A stretch of 32,909 nucleotides of DNA from the NCBI GenBank assembly GCA_016866195.1, contig VGNF01000004.1, positions 1 to 32,909 on the forward strand, in the 5' to 3' direction. The first letter of the stretch is position 1. Each line of letters starts with the position of its first letter. The notes under the pieces were generated by a model. It was given only the letters and a program-made list of their open reading frames with translations, was not told where the DNA came from and made no database searches. This document shows, piece after piece, positions 23,596 to 32,909 of the stretch. The stretch is from Chloroflexota bacterium (GTDB lineage: Bacteria; Chloroflexota; Anaerolineae; Anaerolineales; Villigracilaceae). Made by a program: the position numbers and the translations under genes.

Positions 23596-25578
23596 CTAAT
23601 CCTCCAAGATTATTCTACCCATGACGGAGGTATCGTAACCTGTCAGTTTCGAAACAGAATTGCGAAAATCCGCGTCCTCCAGGATGGAGAATACAGGCTG
23701 CAACAGATCCCCCTCTGCATCAACCTTGGGAACCACCAGGTCATATCGTTCCTGATAGAGCGGTACGAACTCCAGTTCCAACGCCTGGGCTGCTGCAGCA
23801 ATTCCAAGCCCGCAATCCGCCCGTCCAGATGCAACCGCGGCAGCCACTCCCAGATGAGTATATTCCTCCTGAGTATATCCGAGGATGTCATCGCTGGATA
23901 TGCCCTGTTTCTTCAGATGAAAATCCAATAACACACGGGTGCCTGCGCCGCGTTGACGATTGATGTATGCGACCTCCGGGCGAATGAGATCTTCGAGGCC
24001 ATATATCTTCTTGGGATTTCCCTTTAGGACAAGCAACCCTTGCGCCCGTCCAGTTAACGCCACTACTCTGACTGGCAATTCCGGCAGGTACTCTCTAACC
24101 GCCTGAAGGTTGTACTCCCCTGTCAGAGGATCCAGCAGATGTGAACCGGCAAGGTGCGCTTCCCGCCGCCGCAGGGCGATTAATCCGCCCTGCGAACCGA
24201 CGTTTGCCGAAACCAGCCTTCGGCCGCGCCGGGCCAGGAATTGAGCCAGGAGGTCGAGTGACATATCGTGCGATCCGATCGCCAGGATGGTTTTGTCGAT
24301 CTCCTGCCTGCTTCGCATAAGGTGGACCGTGATTTCTTCCCCTGCTTCATGTCCTTGAATTCCCCTGGGAATCAACGCAAGTCCATCCGCCTGAACCAGC
24401 GATGTAAGCACACCTGCCCCTCGCGACAAAGGGGCTGCGAGCAGCCTCCCATCCACCCTGCCCAACACGACCCGAACGTAATCGTCGTCCCCAGCCGGTG
24501 AGACGATCTTGCGGGCAATGATTGCCGTTTCGGTTTGCCGCTCAAGCGGTGGTCTGCCAAGCCAAACGGCTAGGAGGGGTTCCACGAAGATTTCCACAGT
24601 CAACGCAGCAGAGACGGGATACCCCGGTACTCCGATGATCGGGATACATCCAGGGAGATCAGGTTTTCCCTCCTTTGTCTCACGCCGTATCAATCCAAGA
24701 ATCACCGGATGACCCGGTCGTACAGCCACACCATGAACTAGCAAACTTCCCAGGCGTTCGACCACCCTTGCGGAAAAATCTTCCGCTCCGGCGGATGACC
24801 CGGCGTTGAGCAAAATCAGATCGAATTCATTTGCTGCGTTTTGAACCTGTCTGCTGATCGCGTCAAGGTCGTCCTTGATGATCGGAAAGCGTACTGGCTC
24901 TCCTCCCATCGAACGTATCTGCGCTGCCAGCACGAGAGAATTGAATTCAGGGATTTCCCCCCTTCGAGGTTTGCTTCCCAGGGGAACCAGCTCCGATCCG
25001 GTCGGCAGTATAGCCACGCGCGGCTTGCGTGCGACATGTATTTCCTGTATCCCAGCAGCCGCCACGGCACCAAGGTCCGCCGGTCTCAAAGAATGGCCCG
25101 AGGGCAAAACTAATTGAGTCGCGACAATATCCTCTCCGAGAGATCGCACATGGCTCCAAGGAGGGATCGCCCCACGAATTCGAATAAAGGTCGGGTTGCG
25201 AATATCGGTGACGATCTCCCCTTGTGCATTCAGAGATTCGACGTTTTCAATGGGTATGACTGCATTCGCCCACTCCGGAAGCGGATCCCCGGTATCCACA
25301 TAGTGAACCTCCGCTCCAATGGTCAAGAGCACCGGTTTCGAAGGCAAAGCACCATTGGTGGAAATTGCCTGTACAGCAAATCCATCCATCGCAGCGGAAT
25401 GGTAGTGAGGCGATGATCTCCTCGCCCAAACCGGCTCAGCCGTGACGCGTCCCAGCGCGTTCTCGTCGAGCGGTATGGTTTCCGATCCCAGCACACCCCA
25501 CAGACCGGAATCGTTCAGAGCCTCGCGCAATCGGGATTGAGCCTGCGGGAGGGGAATATCTTGAAGATATATGGACAT
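23596..25578 (-). CDS. moeA: MoeA molybdopterin molybdotransferase fused to C-terminal PBP/LysR-substrate-like domain
   Basis: MoeA domains (SSPHYHSAAMDGFA, NAGSSAGAEDFS, GVPGYPVSA) followed by a molybdate-regulator-type PBP domain (LAIGSHDMSLDLLAQFL ... RQRGAGTRVLLD). Confidence 0.9.
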   Translation of the reverse strand: MSIYLQDIPLPQAQSRLREALNDSGLWGVLGSETIPLDENALGRVTAEPVWARRSSPHYHSAAMDGFAVQAISTNGALPSKPVLLTIGAEVHYVDTGDPLPEWANAVIPIENVESLNAQGEIVTDIRNPTFIRIRGAIPPWSHVRSLGEDIVATQLVLPSGHSLRPADLGAVAAAGIQEIHVARKPRVAILPTGSELVPLGSKPRRGEIPEFNSLVLAAQIRSMGGEPVRFPIIKDDLDAISRQVQNAANEFDLILLNAGSSAGAEDFSARVVERLGSLLVHGVAVRPGHPVILGLIRRETKEGKPDLPGCIPIIGVPGYPVSAALTVEIFVEPLLAVWLGRPPLERQTETAIIARKIVSPAGDDDYVRVVLGRVDGRLLAAPLSRGAGVLTSLVQADGLALIPRGIQGHEAGEEITVHLMRSRQEIDKTILAIGSHDMSLDLLAQFLARRGRRLVSANVGSQGGLIALRRREAHLAGSHLLDPLTGEYNLQAVREYLPELPVRVVALTGRAQGLLVLKGNPKKIYGLEDLIRPEVAYINRQRGAGTRVLLDFHLKKQGISSDDILGYTQEEYTHLGVAAAVASGRADCGLGIAAAAQALELEFVPLYQERYDLVVPKVDAEGDLLQPVFSILEDADFRNSVSKLTGYDTSVMGRIILED

Positions 25579-25590
25579 GACGATCGCGTT

Positions 25591-25618
25591 TAAAGGGCCG
25601 GAAAAAATTCGCCCTTTA
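25591..25618 (-). terminator. Possible hairpin terminator between aminotransferase and moeA genes
   Basis: TAAAGGGC / GCCCTTTA perfect 8-bp inverted repeat; no clear T tract. Confidence 0.35.
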
Positions 25619-25623
25619 TCTAA

Positions 25624-26961
25624 TTAAACGACTCCGTCCATCGCGGCGCCCAGGCGCTTTACGATTTCATCGATCTCATCTTCATTGATCGACAGCGGAG
25701 GCGAAAAGGCCAGCACGTTCCCCAGCGGCCGGCTGCGCAAGCCACGCACCTGAGCGGCTTTGAAGATCTTCATGGCGGTGGCTGGATCAGCGGTTTTCGC
25801 ATCCTTGTTGGACACAATTTCCACTCCGCAAACCAAGCCAATGCCTCGCACCTCGCCCACGAAGGGAAATTCCAGGAGGGTTTTCAAGCCCTCCTGCAAG
25901 CGCGCACCCAGTTCCCTGGCGCGAGCCGGGAAATTCTCCTTTTCCATCAGCTCAATGTTTTTCAGTCCCACCGCGCAGGCCATGGCGTGCCCTGAATAGG
26001 TAAATCCGTGCATATAGGTTTCCGTTTCCGTTGCGGATTCCATCGTCTCGCGGATCTCGTCCGAAATCTGAATGCCGCCGAGCTGGGCGTATCCACTCGT
26101 GATGGCCTTGGCGAAGGAAAGGATATCCGGTTTGACATTCCAATGCTTTAGCGCAAACCATTCGCCCGTCCTGCCGAATCCGGTGATCACCTCATCCGCT
26201 ATGAACAGGATCTCGTTCTCATCACAAATCTCGCGCACGTGCGGAAAGTAATCCGGCGGTGGCACGATCACACCGCCGACTCCCATTACAGGTTCCGCGA
26301 TGAAAGCCGCGATCGCATCCTTCCCTTCCCGCTGGATGACTTCCTTCAATGCCCTGGCAGCAGCCAGCCCGACCGACTCACCCGGCTTCAAGTCCCCTTC
26401 GTACCGGTATAGGTTCGGCGCCGGAATGTGTACAAAGCCGTCGACCGCAGGACCAAACATCGTCTGGTACTTCTCCAATCCGGTAGCAAACGTTGCGGAC
26501 AACGTGACCCCATGATATGAACCCTTGCGAGCGATCACCTTGTATTTTCCCGGCTTGCCTTTGCGTTTCCAATAATAGCGGGCGGTTTTGAAAGCCGAAT
26601 CGTTGGCTTCGGATCCGCCAGAGGTGAAGAAGGTGGTGTTCAAGCCAGGGTAGGCAAATCCCGCGAGTTTATCCGCCAAAGTGATGGACGGCAGGTTGGT
26701 CATCCCGGAGAAATTGGAGGTAAATGCCATTCGCTTCATCTGATCGAAAGCCGCCTGAGCCAATTCCTCGCGTCCGTATCCCGCGTTGACATTCCACAAA
26801 CCCGCCATGCCATCCAGGATTTTTTGCCCGTCGGTCGTGTACAACCACACGCCTTCTCCGCGCTCGATCACCAGGGGATTGGCATGCGACTTGGGATGAT
26901 ATACAGGATGCAATTGCTTCCTATCCTTTTCGATCCACGTAGCTGTATCGGGTTTACTCAT
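25624..26961 (-). CDS. Class III PLP aminotransferase (omega-amino acid/putrescine-pyruvate type)
   Basis: TSGGSEANDSAFKTARYYWK, FIADEVITGFGRTGEWFA, SFAKAITSGYAQLGG. Confidence 0.9.
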   Translation of the reverse strand: MSKPDTATWIEKDRKQLHPVYHPKSHANPLVIERGEGVWLYTTDGQKILDGMAGLWNVNAGYGREELAQAAFDQMKRMAFTSNFSGMTNLPSITLADKLAGFAYPGLNTTFFTSGGSEANDSAFKTARYYWKRKGKPGKYKVIARKGSYHGVTLSATFATGLEKYQTMFGPAVDGFVHIPAPNLYRYEGDLKPGESVGLAAARALKEVIQREGKDAIAAFIAEPVMGVGGVIVPPPDYFPHVREICDENEILFIADEVITGFGRTGEWFALKHWNVKPDILSFAKAITSGYAQLGGIQISDEIRETMESATETETYMHGFTYSGHAMACAVGLKNIELMEKENFPARARELGARLQEGLKTLLEFPFVGEVRGIGLVCGVEIVSNKDAKTADPATAMKIFKAAQVRGLRSRPLGNVLAFSPPLSINEDEIDEIVKRLGAAMDGVV

Positions 26962-27030
26962 GTTGCCTCCGTAAGGATGATTTTGAATGGTCCGCCTGAA
27001 TGGATTAAGAATCGGGGTGGTGTGTCGGTT

Positions 27031-28470
27031 TCACACCAAAACATCAACATCATGCGGGCCGGATTCCTTCAATCCGGCTCCGGTCATTCTCACCAAGATC
27101 GCTTTTTGGTAAAGCTCCTCAAGGGTATGCGCTCCGCTGTAGCTCATGCCCGACTGCAAACCGCCTACGAGCTGCATCAGGACTTCGCGCGCCTTGCCGC
27201 GGTAGGGAACGGCCGCTTCCACTCCTTCGGCTACATACTCCTCGATCTCATCGGTCGTTAAATCGTTTCCTTCCCGCACGTTTCGTTCGAGCGTCGCCTC
27301 AAGCGAGGCCATGCCGCGCGAGGCCTTGTATTTATGTCCCCGCCGGGTCATAACCATGCCAGGGCTCTCATCGGTCCCTGCGAGCAGCGAGCCGATCATG
27401 ACCGTATCGGCTCCGGCGGCGATGGCTTTGGCCACGTCGCCGGGTTGGCGGATTCCCCCATCGGCAATGATCGGAATATCGCGTGGACGTGCCGCCTCGG
27501 CACAATCCATGATCGCGGAAATTTGCGGGATGCCGGCGCCGGCTACCAGGCGGGTGATGCAAATGGATCCAGGACCAACACCTACTTTCACCGCGTCCGC
27601 ACCTGCGTCGATCAACCTTTCGGTACCTTCACGGGTAGCTACATTCCCGCCAATGATCTGCGCCTCCGGAAATCGCCTTCGTATATTCTTGATCATGTCG
27701 ATTTCCAGGCGTGAATCGCCGTGGGCGATATCCACCACCACGCAATCTGCCCCGGCCTGAAGCACGGATTCCACCCTCCGCATTTCCTGATCCCGCACGC
27801 CGACAGCCGCCCCGACCGATAACCGGCCCTTGGAATCTTTGGCGGCTCTTGGATACTGAGTGATTTTCATGATGTCTTTCAAGGTGACGAGACCGGCGAC
27901 CTTGCCGGCATTATCCACCAGCGGGAGTTTCTCGATGCGGTATTCGTGCAGAAGCCTTTCCGCCTCTTTGAGGGAAGTATCCGGCGCAGCCGTATGCACC
28001 GGTTTGGACATGATATCCACCACGGATTTGGAGTTGTCATGTTCGAATAACAAGTCCCGCGTAGATACAATCCCGACCAGTTTTTCCTTTATATCCAGAA
28101 TCAATATTCCACCGGTACCGGTCTCTTCGACGACCTTCTTCACCTCTCCCACGGTATGCGCTTCGGTCATGGTGATCGGCTGGTCGACGATATAGGATTC
28201 AGCCTTCTTCACGCGATCGATTTGCCGCGCCTGCTCGGCAATCGTCATAAATCTATGGATGATCCCAATCCCTCCCTCCCGCGCCATCGTGATCGCCATT
28301 TCGCTTTCGGTCACCACATCCATATTGGCGGAAAGGATCGGTATCTGGAGAGGAATCTTCCTTGTCAACCGGCTGGCCGTAGACAGCGACCGTCGCGAAT
28401 CCACATCAGAAAATTGCGGTACCAGCAAAACGTCGTCGTACGTCAGTGCCACGTCCGGTCGGATCTTCAT
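27031..28470 (-). CDS. guaB: IMP dehydrogenase
   Basis: ALTYDDVLLVPQFSDV, CBS pair, VGVGPGSICITRLVAGAGIPQ, IADGGIRQPGDVAKAIAAGAD. Confidence 0.97.
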   Translation of the reverse strand: MKIRPDVALTYDDVLLVPQFSDVDSRRSLSTASRLTRKIPLQIPILSANMDVVTESEMAITMAREGGIGIIHRFMTIAEQARQIDRVKKAESYIVDQPITMTEAHTVGEVKKVVEETGTGGILILDIKEKLVGIVSTRDLLFEHDNSKSVVDIMSKPVHTAAPDTSLKEAERLLHEYRIEKLPLVDNAGKVAGLVTLKDIMKITQYPRAAKDSKGRLSVGAAVGVRDQEMRRVESVLQAGADCVVVDIAHGDSRLEIDMIKNIRRRFPEAQIIGGNVATREGTERLIDAGADAVKVGVGPGSICITRLVAGAGIPQISAIMDCAEAARPRDIPIIADGGIRQPGDVAKAIAAGADTVMIGSLLAGTDESPGMVMTRRGHKYKASRGMASLEATLERNVREGNDLTTDEIEEYVAEGVEAAVPYRGKAREVLMQLVGGLQSGMSYSGAHTLEELYQKAILVRMTGAGLKESGPHDVDVLV

Positions 28471-28516
28471 TGCCTTTTCCTCGATAATTTGACCTCCCGA
28501 ATTATAATGCGGGAAG

Positions 28517-31164
<2,648 letters not shown>

Positions 31165-31225
31165 GTTTGCTGCCCGCCGCTTCAGGCAGGATAGTATCCG
31201 CCAATTCCCCACAAGAACGAGATAA

Positions 31226-32146
31226 ATGACACTCACCCTGCTGATCGTATCCCGTCAGGCGAAGGAATATCGCGCATTCTTCGAAGCGGCGCGTTTGCCG
31301 GAGCTTTCATTCAGCGATGAACCGACATCGGAAGTGGATATTCTTTTCGGCGAACCGGATCGAATTCGAAGCGCACTCCCATCCGTTCCGGCGCTGAGAT
31401 GGGCTCAATCGAATTGGGCAGGCGTGGAACCCTTGCTCGAACCCGACGTTCGCCGCGATTACATTCTGACCAACGCACAAGGGGTGTTCGGAAAATTGAT
31501 GGCAGAATTTGTATTCACCTATATCCTCGCCTACGAACGGAAGCTGATCGAGCGCTTTCAAGCGCAATCCTCCCTGAAATGGGACGACCGCAGGACGGGA
31601 TCACCACGCCGTAAAACCCTCGGCCTGCTCGGGGTGGGCTCCATTGGTATGGAAATCGCGCGAACCGCAAAATTCTTCGAAATGCACGTCAAGGGGCTGA
31701 CCAGGAAAAACGAAAACTGCCCTTATGTAGATGAGTATTACCACGGAAAGCCGGAAATCACTGGACTGGCAACTAACACGGATTACCTCGTCAGTGTTCT
31801 GCCTGCGACAAATATCACGCGCAGAATCATCGACAAGAATGTCCTGGCAGCTTTGCCAACTCACGCCTTGTTTTTCAATGTCGGGCGAGGATCTGCTGTC
31901 GACGAATCCGCACTCATCGACGCGCTGCGGCAGAAAAAGCTTGCAGGCGCAATCCTGGACGTGTTTGACCGTGAACCACTTCCGGCCGGGCATCCGTTTT
32001 GGAAGACACCCAACCTGACCCTGACCTTCCACACCGCCGCCCCGAGCTTGGTGGAGGATATCGGTGCGTTGTTTATCGAAAATTATCAACTTTTTCGAGC
32101 AGGTCAACCCGTCAAGTATCAGGTTGATTTTGAGCGCGGATATTAA
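31226..32146 (+). CDS. D-isomer-specific 2-hydroxyacid dehydrogenase family protein
   Basis: LGLLGVGSIGMEIARTA, FFNVGRGSAVDESALIDAL, AILDVFDREPLPAGHPFWKTPN. Confidence 0.9.
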   Translation: MTLTLLIVSRQAKEYRAFFEAARLPELSFSDEPTSEVDILFGEPDRIRSALPSVPALRWAQSNWAGVEPLLEPDVRRDYILTNAQGVFGKLMAEFVFTYILAYERKLIERFQAQSSLKWDDRRTGSPRRKTLGLLGVGSIGMEIARTAKFFEMHVKGLTRKNENCPYVDEYYHGKPEITGLATNTDYLVSVLPATNITRRIIDKNVLAALPTHALFFNVGRGSAVDESALIDALRQKKLAGAILDVFDREPLPAGHPFWKTPNLTLTFHTAAPSLVEDIGALFIENYQLFRAGQPVKYQVDFERGY

Positions 32147-32161
32147 GCCTGGGAAGAAATC

Positions 32162-32909
32162 ATGACAGTTTCAATTGAAGACATTCGCGCCGCAGCGGAA
32201 CGAATCCGTCCATACATCCATCGCACACCCGTCCTGACCAACGAAAGCTTGAATCGACGAACGGGATCAAAAGTGTATTTGAAATGCGAGAACATGCAGA
32301 AAGTCGGGGCGTTTAAGTTTCGGGGCGCATGCAACGCAGTTTTCACCTTAAGTGAAACCGAAGCCAGACAAGGAGTTGCCACACACTCTTCCGGGAATCA
32401 CGCGCAAGCGCTGGCACTGGCAGCCCGATTGAGGGGCGTTCCGGCGCACATTGTCATGCCGCAGAATGCCCCACAAGTCAAAAAGGATGCAGTCGCTTCC
32501 TACGGCGGCAAAATCACCTATTGCGAGCCGACCCTTGAAGCACGGGAATCGACCCTTGCCGGAATCGCCGCGAATACCGGTGCGACGATCGTCCACCCGT
32601 ACGATAATGAACTTGTGATTGCCGGCCAGGGTACATCCGTCCTTGAATTTCTGGAGGAGGTTCCCGGTCTGGATGTGGTCATCACGCCGGTTGGCGGTGG
32701 AGGATTATTGAGCGGAACATCCATTGCCGCTTCAGAGTCCCGCAGGGGAATCCGCATCATCGGAGCCGAGCCCGAAATGGCAGATGATGCCTATCGCTCA
32801 TTGAGAGAAGGACGAATTTTACCGTCTATTAATCCGAAGACGATTGCCGATGGCCTGCTAACCTCCCTGGGTCATTTGACGTATCCGATCATCAGAGCGC
32901 GGGTCGGGG
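32162..32909 (+). CDS. Threonine dehydratase/serine racemase-like fold-type II PLP enzyme (3' truncated by window)
   Basis: MTVSIEDIRAAAERIRPYIHRTPV, KCENMQKVGAFKFRGA, SSGNHAQALALAA, VGGGGLLSG; open to window end, hence absent from the ORF track. Confidence 0.92.
   Translation, partial: MTVSIEDIRAAAERIRPYIHRTPVLTNESLNRRTGSKVYLKCENMQKVGAFKFRGACNAVFTLSETEARQGVATHSSGNHAQALALAARLRGVPAHIVMPQNAPQVKKDAVASYGGKITYCEPTLEARESTLAGIAANTGATIVHPYDNELVIAGQGTSVLEFLEEVPGLDVVITPVGGGGLLSGTSIAASESRRGIRIIGAEPEMADDAYRSLREGRILPSINPKTIADGLLTSLGHLTYPIIRARVG

Noticed and set aside
23017-23931. 304-aa plus-strand ORF spanning the lipoprotein end and response regulator
   Set aside because: Out-of-frame/antisense to strongly supported genes and crossing a terminator; shadow ORF

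Overview
The gene content and style look like a Chloroflexota (Anaerolineae-like) bacterial chromosome segment; that is an inference, since no marker search was possible. From left to right: (1) tandem alkaline-phosphatase/sulfatase-superfamily membrane proteins flanking a polytopic membrane protein, the second copy carrying a frameshift (3-4538, +). (2) A minus-strand aerobic oxidase locus (4544-11475): half-CtaA/CtaB fusion, SURF1, cupredoxin-like protein, SCO1, fused COX IV-III, A2-type CtaD, and CtaC with a C-terminal cytochrome c, followed by a separate cytochrome c lipoprotein gene (11761-12162). (3) A divergent plus-strand block (12441-20221): a 50-aa one-TM protein, a CuA subunit II, a B-family (ba3-like) heme-copper subunit I, a TauE/SafE-UreH-like protein, a CcoI-like P1B copper ATPase, a 24-aa microprotein and a cytochrome b/2x[4Fe-4S]/MvhD-like fusion. 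(4) Housekeeping and metabolic genes: nitroreductase, acetylpolyamine-amidohydrolase-like HDAC-family protein, lipoprotein, response regulator, MoeA-PBP fusion, class III aminotransferase, guaB, purB, purA, 2-hydroxyacid dehydrogenase and a truncated threonine-dehydratase-like gene. The main candidate for a new system is the block in (3). Its ba3-like subunit I keeps all six heme/CuB histidines, but the active-site Tyr of the HPxxY motif is Gln (HPAQQ). That argues for a CuA-type nitric oxide reductase-like enzyme rather than an O2 reductase. The intergenic region before it holds two oppositely oriented 16-bp CRP/FNR-family-like boxes, each about 41 bp upstream of a predicted start for the divergent transcripts. 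The downstream cyt b-ferredoxin-MvhD-like fusion is an unusual redox module. No tRNA, rRNA, CRISPR array or transposase was recognised.
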